Shown: positions 1 through 5,474 of the stretch, in pieces
How the letters are laid out: each line of letters begins with the position of its first letter
Position numbering within the stretch: position 1 is the first letter of the stretch
Assembly: GCA_003485955.1 (NCBI GenBank)
Contig: DNHH01000018.1
Coordinates: forward strand, 8,707 to 14,559
DNA: 5,853 bases
Source: Opitutia bacterium
GTDB taxonomy: Bacteria > Verrucomicrobiota > Verrucomicrobiia > Opitutales > UBA953
Direction: 5' to 3'
Notes under the pieces: generated by a model
Databases searched by the model: none
What the model was told of the DNA's origin: nothing
What the model saw: the letters and a program-made list of their open reading frames with translations, nothing else
Position numbers and translations under genes: made by a program

Positions 1-2
1 CA

Positions 3-62
3 GATTTAATGGCCTATTTGTTGGCAGCTGGAAATAAAGTCGATCGTCTATATCAAAAATAG
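3..62 (+). CDS. 3' end of a cytochrome c / heme-binding-like protein (partial)
   Basis: Only the last 19 codons and a TAG stop are in the window; the gene begins to the left. The visible tail reads DLMAYLLAAGNKVDRLYQK. A D-L-x-A-Y-L-L-x-x-G-x motif near the C-terminus is typical of the last helix of small c-type cytochrome domains. It is especially common in the large membrane-bound dehydrogenase/heme-binding proteins of Planctomycetes and Verrucomicrobia, where the protein ends a few residues after that helix. No CXXCH heme site can be seen because the rest is outside. The frame is open to the window edge, and fabD starts 50 nt after its stop on the same strand, so the two could share a transcript. 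The existence of a coding end here is fairly likely. The cytochrome assignment rests on a short tail and is tentative. Confidence 0.5.
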   Translation, partial: DLMAYLLAAGNKVDRLYQK

Positions 63-112
63 GAGCGGATTGCTGGCTCGCAAAATGCCAGATGGTTGTC
101 CTACGGTAAGAC

Positions 113-1021
113 ATGTCAATCGCTCTGCTCTTCTCTGGCCAAGGCGCACAAGTGGTAGGTATGGGCAAGTCTCTCTATGAGGCTAACCCTGTCGCTAAAT
201 CGATTTACGATCGGGCAGCAAAGGTACTTCCGTTCGATCTTAAGGAGGTTTGCTTTAACGGACCGGCCGAGACTCTGACCGAGACGCGCGTCTGTCAGCC
301 TGCGCTCTATGTGCAGGGTTATGCTATTGCTGAAATCCTGCGCGAACGCGGCCACCTTAAGAATCTCAAAGCATGTCTTGGGCTTTCCCTCGGTGAACTA
401 ACGGCATACGCCTATGCGGGCGTATGGGATTTTGAGACCGGATTACGCATTGTTGCCGAGCGTGGTCGTTTGATGCAGCAAGCCTGTGAGTCTTCCAAGG
501 GCGGTATGGCTGCAGTGATTGGCGGCTCGCGCGACGACATTGCTAAACTCTGCGGTGCCTTTGACATTCAGGCGGCTAATTTCAACTGCCCCGGGCAGGT
601 TGTCATTTCAGGTGAGGCTGAAAAGGTGAATGCGGCCGTGGCGCGTGCGAAAGAGTTTGGTCCTTTCAAACTTGTTAAAGCACTTACAGTTGCCGGTGCC
701 TATCATAGTCGCCTGATGGAGCCTGCACGTGTTGCCTTTGAGAAATTCCTCAACGACATTCCCTTTAATACCCCGAAGGTTACGGTTTACACTAACACGA
801 CAGGTGAAGCGGTTAGTGATCCTTCAGCTCTGCGTACAGCGTTAGCAAAACAAGTCGTCTCCTCGGTATACTGGGAAGACAATTGTCGTGCCGCTGCTGC
901 AAGTGGTATCACTCAGTTTTATGAATGTGGTCCTGGTGCTGTACTTGCGGGCATGATGAAGCGCACGGCACCCGAGGCGCCCGTCACATCGATTGCAGAG
1001 TTTGTGGAAATTCCAGCCTGA
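113..1021 (+). CDS. fabD: malonyl-CoA:ACP S-malonyltransferase (FabD)
   Basis: This enzyme moves the malonyl group from malonyl-CoA to the phosphopantetheine arm of acyl carrier protein, supplying the extender unit for type II fatty acid synthesis in the cytoplasm. The 302-residue length matches bacterial FabD (about 300-310). Family landmarks are in order: FSGQGAQ at residues 7-13 (oxyanion-hole Gln10), the nucleophile elbow GLSLGE at 90-95 with catalytic Ser92, Arg117 in AERGRLM (malonyl carboxylate binding), GAYHSRLM at 195-202 with catalytic His198, and Gln247 before the VSSVYW segment. The usual GHSLGE elbow has Leu in place of His at residue 91. The ATG is the first possible start: an in-frame TAA lies only two codons upstream. 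Only a weak GGTAAG precedes it. No other fab or acp gene is visible nearby. The assignment is secure; a polyketide acyltransferase domain is unlikely given the stand-alone size. Confidence 0.95.
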   Translation: MSIALLFSGQGAQVVGMGKSLYEANPVAKSIYDRAAKVLPFDLKEVCFNGPAETLTETRVCQPALYVQGYAIAEILRERGHLKNLKACLGLSLGELTAYAYAGVWDFETGLRIVAERGRLMQQACESSKGGMAAVIGGSRDDIAKLCGAFDIQAANFNCPGQVVISGEAEKVNAAVARAKEFGPFKLVKALTVAGAYHSRLMEPARVAFEKFLNDIPFNTPKVTVYTNTTGEAVSDPSALRTALAKQVVSSVYWEDNCRAAAASGITQFYECGPGAVLAGMMKRTAPEAPVTSIAEFVEIPA

Positions 1022-1033
1022 GGCACAGGGTTT

Positions 1034-1109
1034 CGCGAGACTAAGCACTAAAGTAAGCGTTCCGGTCACCGGACTGCCTCTATCTTTAGTCTTTAGCCTT
1101 TAGTCTTCG
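1034..1109. repeat. Element A: heptamer-built inverted repeat between convergent fabD and purH
   Basis: This imperfect inverted repeat fills most of the 110-nt gap between the fabD and purH stop codons. AGACTAA (1038-1044) pairs with TTAGTCT (1100-1106), and CTAAAG (1048-1053) pairs with CTTTAG (1091-1096), separated by a 3x3 internal loop. The centre holds a smaller hairpin, TCCGG-TCA-CCGGA (1061-1073). The right arm is three consecutive heptamers: TTTAGTC (1085-1091), TTTAGCC (1092-1098) and TTTAGTC (1099-1105), followed by the palindrome CTTCGAAG (1105-1112). The element shares CTTTAGTCTTTAG and GAGACTAAG with element B. Its position between two converging stop codons suggests a bidirectional terminator, but no clean T-tract follows either arm, so that function is inferred. 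Confidence 0.7.
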
Positions 1110-1131
1110 AAGCAGCCCCCTAGGCGACGCC

Positions 1132-2673
1132 TCAGTGCTTAAAGTGGCGTTGGCCGGTGAAGACCATGGCCATACCGCGTGCGTCCGCTGCAGCGATGAC
1201 TTCGGCATCCTTAACTGAGCCTCCTGGCTGAATAGCACAGGTGGCGCCAGCATCAGCGGCGGCAATCAGTCCATCAGGGAAGGGGAAGAAGGCATCCGAG
1301 CAGACCGCAGATCCTTGAAGCGGAAGTTTGGCTTCGCCAGCTTTCCAAATCGCAATCCGCGAAGAGTCGATACGGGACATTTGACCGGCACCCACGCCGA
1401 GCGTGCGTTCGCGACCGGCGTAGACGATGGCATTGGATTTTACATGTCGAACGACGCGCCAACCAAAGAGCATCGCTTCCATTTCCGTAGGGGTCGGTGC
1501 GCGTTTCGTTACAACTTTGAATTCGCGCGTGTTAACTGGCTTCTGGTCTCGATCTTGAACGAGTACCCCGCCAATAACGGCACGCACTTCGCGCAGGGTA
1601 TCGGCGCGTAAGCCAACCTTTGCACGCATTAATCGAAGATTCTTTTTCTTGGCGAAGATGGCGGTGGCGTCGGCGTCAAACTCAGGAGCGATAATAACTT
1701 CGGAGAAGATTTCAGCAATCGCCTCGGCTAAAGCTTTGTCGACCGTACGGTTCATGACGATGATACCGCCGAAAGGCGCCTGACGGTCGGTCTCAAATGC
1801 TTGGTGCCATGCCTCGATCAGGGTAGGAGCGGAAGCTGCACCACACGGATTGGTGTGTTTAAGGATGGCGAGGGTAGGCTTCTCGAATTCGCCGATCAGG
1901 TAAGTTGCCGCGGTGATATCGAGGATGTTGTTGAAACTGAGTTCCTTGCCTTGGAGTTGCTCAAAAGCTTCATGGAAACTCCCGTAAAGCGCCGCTTGCT
2001 GGTGAGGGTTTTCACCGTAGCGGAGACGCTGGGCGAGGGGTAGGGTGAGTGAGAAGCGTGAAGGAAGCCCTAGGACATTGCCGGCGCCTGGTTCCGACTG
2101 TGATTCAAGGTAGTTGGCAATCGCGGCGTCGTAGGCAGCCGTGCGCTGGAAGACTTTCAGGGCGAGATCACGGCGCAGGGCGGCGAGTTGTTCGGGTGCA
2201 GCGAGAGCGGCGAGCACTCGGTCATAATCAGCTGGGTCAGTAACGACGCTTACAGAGGCGTGGTTCTTAGCCGCACTGCGCAACATGGACGGTCCGCCGA
2301 TATCGATATTCTCGATGGCATCATCGAACTCGCAGTCAGGCTTAGCGACCGTCTGCTCGAAGGGGTAGAGGTTAACGACGACGAGGTCGATGAGTTCGAT
2401 GCCATTGGCTTTGGCTTCGGCAAGGTGTTCAGCGGAATCACGTCGGCAGAGGAGTCCGCCGTGGACTTTTGGGTGCAGGGTTTTGACCCGACCCTCCATG
2501 ATCTCGGGCGAGCCAGTGTGTTCGCTAACATCCGTGACAGGGAGCCCTGCTTCGCGGAGTAGTTTAGAAGTGCCGCCGGTCGAAAGGAGTTTGTAGCCGT
2601 GTTGCTTCACCAAGCTGGTGGCGAAGGGTACGAGGCCGGTTTTATCAGAGACAGAAAGGAGGGCAATCGGCAT
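1132..2673 (-). CDS. purH: bifunctional AICAR formyltransferase / IMP cyclohydrolase (PurH)
   Basis: PurH catalyses the last two steps of de novo purine synthesis: formylation of AICAR by 10-formyltetrahydrofolate, then ring closure to IMP. At 513 residues it is full length (family about 510-530). The N-terminal IMP cyclohydrolase (MGS-like) domain, roughly 1-150, shows SVSDKTGL (7-14), LLSTGGTS (29-36) and GRVKTLHPKVHGGLL (61-75). The C-terminal transformylase domain shows RYGENPHQ (218-225), the catalytic Lys272-His273 pair in ILKHTNPCG, APFGG (299-303), KSNAIVYA (412-419), GVGAGQMSR (426-434), SDAFFPFPDGL (459-469) and QPGGSVKDAEV (482-492). It is transcribed away from the ADP-ribosylglycohydrolase gene and converges on fabD. 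No Shine-Dalgarno precedes the ATG; the leader is instead strongly pyrimidine-rich. No other pur gene is visible. The assignment is secure. Confidence 0.97.
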   Translation of the reverse strand: MPIALLSVSDKTGLVPFATSLVKQHGYKLLSTGGTSKLLREAGLPVTDVSEHTGSPEIMEGRVKTLHPKVHGGLLCRRDSAEHLAEAKANGIELIDLVVVNLYPFEQTVAKPDCEFDDAIENIDIGGPSMLRSAAKNHASVSVVTDPADYDRVLAALAAPEQLAALRRDLALKVFQRTAAYDAAIANYLESQSEPGAGNVLGLPSRFSLTLPLAQRLRYGENPHQQAALYGSFHEAFEQLQGKELSFNNILDITAATYLIGEFEKPTLAILKHTNPCGAASAPTLIEAWHQAFETDRQAPFGGIIVMNRTVDKALAEAIAEIFSEVIIAPEFDADATAIFAKKKNLRLMRAKVGLRADTLREVRAVIGGVLVQDRDQKPVNTREFKVVTKRAPTPTEMEAMLFGWRVVRHVKSNAIVYAGRERTLGVGAGQMSRIDSSRIAIWKAGEAKLPLQGSAVCSDAFFPFPDGLIAAADAGATCAIQPGGSVKDAEVIAAADARGMAMVFTGQRHFKH

Positions 2674-2801
2674 GGTCTTAGTGGAAGATGGAAAGGGTGG
2701 CGGGGAAAGGGAAAAAGATACGTAGAGTCTAAATCGTCAGTTTGGATGGTATGACAGACTGCAGAATCGCCTTCATTCTGCCTCTGGGCATATAACATCT
2801 T
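2674..2801. promoter_or_regulatory. divergent purH / ADP-ribosylglycohydrolase intergenic region
   Basis: This 128-nt spacer must hold the start signals for both divergent genes. On the purH side, 2683-2718 is a nearly pure purine tract on the plus strand (33 of 36 bases), so the purH mRNA leader would be C/U-rich and lacks a Shine-Dalgarno. I found no strong sigma70 pair. The best plus-strand guess, ATGACA (2751-2756) with CATTCT (2774-2779) 17 nt later, is poor at the -10. I saw no convincing purine or preQ1 riboswitch fold. The boundaries are simply those of the two coding regions, and its regulatory role is inferred from position. Confidence 0.5.
2761..2781. promoter_or_regulatory. perfect 7-bp inverted repeat, possible operator
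   Basis: GCAGAAT (2761-2767) and ATTCTGC (2775-2781) form a perfect inverted repeat around a 7-nt spacer, 20 nt before the ATG of the ADP-ribosylglycohydrolase gene. Size and spacing suit a dimeric repressor site near the promoter or a small RNA hairpin in the 5' leader. I do not recognise the half-site as belonging to a known regulator. A chance 7-bp repeat in a spacer this long is possible. Confidence 0.3.
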
Positions 2802-3602
2802 ATGCTTGGAGCAATTACAGGTGATATCATCGGTTCGGTTCATGAATTCAGCGGCAATGATCGCTCTGACTTCAAATTATTTGTCGAACATTCATCGCCG
2901 ACGGACGATTCACTGCTGACGTGGCTAATCGCACGGGCGCTGCTTAAGGGGGATAAAGATTACCGTCCTTACCTTCTCGAATCGGTTGCACTTTTTGAAA
3001 AAAACGCACACCGCGTTCCTCTCAGCGCGGCTTTTGGTCATGGGTTTGCCGAGTGGGTTAAAGAGGGTGGCGTGGAAAATCGTGCCTCTTACGGAAATGG
3101 TTCGGCGATGCGCGTGGCACCCATTGCCTGGGCATTTGATGACTTAGAGGACGTACTCGAGCATGCCAGGTTGAGTGCTCTGCCTTCGCATAGTCATCCC
3201 GAAGGCATCAAAGGGGCACTGTGTACGGCAGCATGTACATGGGTTGCGCGGAAGACGCGTGATCCGCAGGCCGTTCGGTTGATGGCGGAAAAATACTACG
3301 GTCCATTGCCGAACTTGGATGTAATTCGCCAGACGCATGAATATAACGAAACCTGTCAAAGGTGTGTCCCGGAATGCATGGCGATTGCTGTCGGTACAGA
3401 AGACTTTGAGTCTGCAATCCGCTTTGCAGCGTCGATTCGTGGTGATGCCGATACGCTCGGAGCGATTACGGGTTCAGTTAGCCAAGCGCTCTGGGGCATT
3501 CCGAAGGCGATTAGAGATGAATCCCTAGCAATAGCCGGTCGTTGTTACCCTGGCTTGGATGTTACGGTCAGAGAGTTTGAAGCACGCTTTGGGACTGCTT
3601 GA
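2802..3602 (+). CDS. ADP-ribosylglycohydrolase (DraG/ARH family)
   Basis: This is a full-length single-domain member of the family that removes ADP-ribose from modified proteins or other acceptors, using a binuclear Mg/Mn centre. Visible landmarks are LGAITGDIIGS (residues 2-12), the first metal motif SPTDDSLLT (32-40, ligands Thr34-Asp35-Asp36), YGNGSAMRVAPIAW (97-110), SHSHPEGIKGAL (129-140), CVPECMA (188-194) and the second metal motif RGDADTLGAITG (213-224, ligands Asp215, Asp217, Thr218). At 266 residues it is typical of the compact bacterial subfamily that starts M-x-G-A-I-x-G-D. Two small departures are TDDS instead of the common TDDT, and RGDADT instead of GGDSDT. An in-frame TAA three codons upstream fixes the ATG as the first possible start. 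No ADP-ribosyltransferase partner is visible, so the substrate is unknown. queC follows on the same strand. Confidence 0.9.
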   Translation: MLGAITGDIIGSVHEFSGNDRSDFKLFVEHSSPTDDSLLTWLIARALLKGDKDYRPYLLESVALFEKNAHRVPLSAAFGHGFAEWVKEGGVENRASYGNGSAMRVAPIAWAFDDLEDVLEHARLSALPSHSHPEGIKGALCTAACTWVARKTRDPQAVRLMAEKYYGPLPNLDVIRQTHEYNETCQRCVPECMAIAVGTEDFESAIRFAASIRGDADTLGAITGSVSQALWGIPKAIRDESLAIAGRCYPGLDVTVREFEARFGTA

Positions 3603-3672
3603 GACTAAGGTTAAAGACTGACGTCATTGAACGTACCTTTCCTTTAGTCTTTAGTCCTTCGTCCTTCGTCTC
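3601..3672. repeat. Element B: heptamer inverted repeat between ADP-ribosylglycohydrolase and queC
   Basis: The left arm begins inside the TGA stop of the upstream gene. GAGACTAAGG (3601-3610) pairs with CCTTCGTCTC (3663-3672) at 9 of 10 positions. TTAAAGACT (3611-3619) pairs with AGTCTTTAG (3646-3654), the last pair being a T-G wobble. The right arm consists of four exact consecutive heptamers: TTTAGTC (3643-3649), TTTAGTC (3650-3656), CTTCGTC (3657-3663) and CTTCGTC (3664-3670). The second stem uses the TTTAGTC pair, and most of one heptamer is left as an asymmetric bulge. The long hairpin could act as a terminator or transcript-stabilising structure for the upstream gene, or restrict read-through into queC. 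Similar arms occur in elements A and C. Confidence 0.75.
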
Positions 3673-3685
3673 TTACTTTCCTCCT

Positions 3686-4345
3686 GTGGCCAGCAGCGTC
3701 CTCATTCTCTCAGGTGGCATTGATTCTACCGTCTTACTCGCGCATTTAATGTCAGAGGGGCGCACGGTGCGTGCACTCACCATTGATTACGGTCAACGCC
3801 ATCGTCGTGAAATTGATTCAGCCCGTGCCGTGGTCGCTCATTTCGGCATTGAGCATAAAGTGGCAGACCTTCGTTCGGTTGCCGATTTAATGGGTGTGAA
3901 TGCGTTAACCGATACTACCCAAAGCGTACCCGAAGGTCATTATGAAGCGGAGTCGATGAAGGCCACGGTTGTTCCAAATCGTAATATGCTGCTCTTGGCG
4001 ATGGCAGGGAGTTGGGCAGTTGCGACCAAAGCTGAGACTATTGTTTATGGCGCCCATGGCGGAGATCATGCGATTTACCCCGATTGCCGTCCTGAATTCG
4101 CGGCTGCGATGGACAAAGCTTTAAGTCTCTGTGATTGGCACTCCGTGCGTCTGGAGCGTCCATTTGTAGATTGGGATAAATCCAGAATTGTCCGGCGCGG
4201 TTTTGAATTAAAAGCACCCCTGCACCTGACATGGTCGTGTTATGTTGGCGGCGAACGTCACTGTGGACGTTGTGGTACCTGTGTGGAACGGCGCGAAGCT
4301 TTTACAAAAGCTGGCGTGAAAGACCCAACAGACTACATCGCTTAA
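3686..4345 (+). CDS. queC: 7-cyano-7-deazaguanine (preQ0) synthase (QueC)
   Basis: QueC uses ATP and ammonia to convert 7-carboxy-7-deazaguanine to preQ0, on the route to queuosine in tRNA. With the GTG start it has 219 residues, the normal length. It shows the ATP-pyrophosphatase loop SGGIDST (residues 9-15), DYGQRHRRE (34-42), VVPNRNMLLL (95-104), GAHGGDHAIYPDC (122-134) and a C-terminal zinc site with Cys185, Cys193, Cys196 and Cys199 in CYVGGERHCGRCGTC. The frame stays open upstream to a TTG at 3599, but those 29 codons are element B and do not look like QueC, which normally starts a few residues before SGG. GTG 3686 is the only plausible start. Oddly, CCTCCT, an anti-Shine-Dalgarno-like string, sits immediately before it. 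The gene ends 10 nt from the convergent queE. Confidence 0.95.
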   Translation: MASSVLILSGGIDSTVLLAHLMSEGRTVRALTIDYGQRHRREIDSARAVVAHFGIEHKVADLRSVADLMGVNALTDTTQSVPEGHYEAESMKATVVPNRNMLLLAMAGSWAVATKAETIVYGAHGGDHAIYPDCRPEFAAAMDKALSLCDWHSVRLERPFVDWDKSRIVRRGFELKAPLHLTWSCYVGGERHCGRCGTCVERREAFTKAGVKDPTDYIA

Positions 4346-4355
4346 AGAGCGACGC

Positions 4356-5030
4356 TTAGTAACCTTGGCTCGCCTCTCCGCCGAGTGGCGTAGGTGGACG
4401 TGAGCGTGTATCCAGTGAGTCCGCTGCGTATGGCTTATGCATTTGCCAGCCGGCGCGCAGCGGGGCCCCGAAAGTCTTAACTGCATCCGTAATTGCGCGG
4501 AGTACGGCCGGGTTCGCACGCTGTGACCATTCAGGGTGAAGCCAGACCGTTGGACATGGCCAAACGCCACCTAAGGTTAGCAGCCATTTCCCGATTGATT
4601 CGGCATCTTCCACAATGACTTTTAATTCATCGGCTTGGGTAAGGGCTTCAGCGATGGGCGGCTTATTCCATTTAGGACTTACCGTCACCCATGCAAAGCC
4701 TGCAGCGATTGGATAGGCTCCGCAGGTTTCGAGGTGTGCGGGTAACTTGACTTTATTGAGCGCTGCAATCAAAGCGTTTAAATCGTGGATGCAAGGTTCA
4801 CCGCCGGTAATGACAACAAATTCGGGTTGGGCAGCGGCAGCCTCTGCGGCGAGTGCATCGGCCGAGAGTTTACGAATGTCTTTAGGTATATGGTTGGGGT
4901 GCCAGGTAGAAGCAGAGTCGCACCATGTGCAGCGGACTGGGCAACCTTGGAGGCGAATGAAGAATGCTTTCCGTCCGAGGTGAACGCCTTCGCCCTGCCA
5001 ACTTAAGAAGGTCTCGTTGACAGGATACAT
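4356..5030 (-). CDS. queE: 7-carboxy-7-deazaguanine synthase (QueE), radical SAM
   Basis: QueE is a radical SAM enzyme that contracts 6-carboxy-5,6,7,8-tetrahydropterin to 7-carboxy-7-deazaguanine, between QueD and QueC. Residue numbers here count from the ATG at 5030 (224 residues). It shows VNETFLSWQGEG (4-15), GRKAFFIRLQGC (19-30), the iron-sulfur motif CPVRCTWC with Cys30, Cys34 and Cys37 (CX3CX2C), the SAM-binding ITGGEP (74-79), LETCG (100-104) and TVSPKWN (116-122). The C-terminus departs from the classic QMHKYLGxR ending: after QMHK it continues with about 25 residues rich in Pro, Gly and Arg. I recall similar tails in verrucomicrobial homologues. The ATG overlaps the queD stop as TGATG, implying translational coupling. 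A GTG one codon earlier (5033) would give a 4-nt GTGA overlap and is the alternative start. Confidence 0.94.
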   Translation of the reverse strand: MYPVNETFLSWQGEGVHLGRKAFFIRLQGCPVRCTWCDSASTWHPNHIPKDIRKLSADALAAEAAAAQPEFVVITGGEPCIHDLNALIAALNKVKLPAHLETCGAYPIAAGFAWVTVSPKWNKPPIAEALTQADELKVIVEDAESIGKWLLTLGGVWPCPTVWLHPEWSQRANPAVLRAITDAVKTFGAPLRAGWQMHKPYAADSLDTRSRPPTPLGGEASQGY

Positions 5031-5458
5031 CACGGCACAAAGCGCACGGAGTTACGGCTATCTTCATGTAACTCAATCTCTGCAATCCAGCCGCGGCCTT
5101 CGGTCTTAGCTCTTACGAGTGGATCAAGTTGAGCGTGAAGGTGGCGCGCGATGCCTTCGGCCGATGCGTTTTCGATGACAAAAAGTTTGAAAACGCTACC
5201 GTTTTTAGACTTTAGCCAACTCAGTTCAGGATCATCTGCGCCGACGACGCACGCATGATCAAGGTATTGGTCTATCCATTCACGGATGAAGCCAAGGCCT
5301 CCGAAATCGACAACGAAGCCATGACGGTCGAGCTCTTTGCAGGCAAAGGTTAGGCTTAGGCTCCAGCTGTGCCCGTGAATATGCGCACAATGCCCGCTAT
5401 GCCGGTGTTGTCGGTGGGCAAAAGGAATGTCTGCGTAGACTTTACGGCAGGTGAGCAT
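5030..5458 (-). CDS. queD: 6-carboxy-5,6,7,8-tetrahydropterin synthase (QueD)
   Basis: QueD converts 7,8-dihydroneopterin triphosphate to 6-carboxytetrahydropterin, the first committed step to preQ0. The 142-residue protein is in the PTPS/QueD family, slightly longer than the roughly 120-residue E. coli form. The likely zinc ligands are His15 (in FAHRQH), His28 and His30 (in HIHGH), with the catalytic Cys24 in GHCAHIHGH. It also shows VVDFGGL (49-55), LDHACVV (66-72), the ENASAEGIARHL stretch (96-107, equivalent to the usual PTAENLA) and ELHEDS (129-134) near the end. Residues 81-86, in a loop that varies in the family, are encoded by a heptamer pair resembling elements A and B. The ATG start has an in-frame TAG four codons upstream. 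It lies 107 nt downstream of carA on the same strand and overlaps queE. PTPS-III and folate-type activities are less likely given the que neighbours. Confidence 0.93.
   Translation of the reverse strand: MLTCRKVYADIPFAHRQHRHSGHCAHIHGHSWSLSLTFACKELDRHGFVVDFGGLGFIREWIDQYLDHACVVGADDPELSWLKSKNGSVFKLFVIENASAEGIARHLHAQLDPLVRAKTEGRGWIAEIELHEDSRNSVRFVP
5204..5217. repeat. heptamer pair inside queD related to elements A and B
   Basis: TTTAGAC-TTTAGCC on the plus strand matches the TTTAGTC-TTTAGCC of element A (1085-1098) at 13 of 14 positions. It is within queD and encodes, on the minus strand, parts of Trp81-Leu82-Lys83-Ser84-Lys85. No inverted partner arm is seen close by, so it is a half-element at most. 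Convergence by chance remains possible. Confidence 0.4.
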
Positions 5459-5474
5459 GCGCAGACACTAGGGG

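Noticed and set aside
1034..1109. CRISPR-like or insertion-sequence origin of the heptamer repeats
   Set aside because: Units are adjacent 7-mers without spacers, and there is no transposase or target-site duplication in the window.
1315..2562. Several open frames of 60-124 codons antisense to purH (for example 2188-2562)
   Set aside because: They are mirror frames of a well-conserved coding sequence and show no recognisable motifs or start signals of their own.
2751..2779. Sigma70 promoter ATGACA-N17-CATTCT for the glycohydrolase gene
   Set aside because: The -35 is good, but the -10 matches at only three of six positions, so it is not reported as a promoter.
2674..2801. A purine or guanine riboswitch in the purH leader
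   Set aside because: The leader is a long pyrimidine-rich stretch with no three-way-junction-like pairing that I could find.
3599..3685. 29-residue N-terminal extension of QueC from a TTG start
   Set aside because: The codons lie entirely in the inverted-repeat element and overlap the upstream stop. The residues do not resemble QueC, and the GTG at 3686 gives the normal QueC beginning and length.
4208..4570. 120-codon open frame across the queC/queE junction on the minus strand
   Set aside because: It overlaps two clearly identified genes, antisense to queC and out of frame with queE, and its translation shows no family features.
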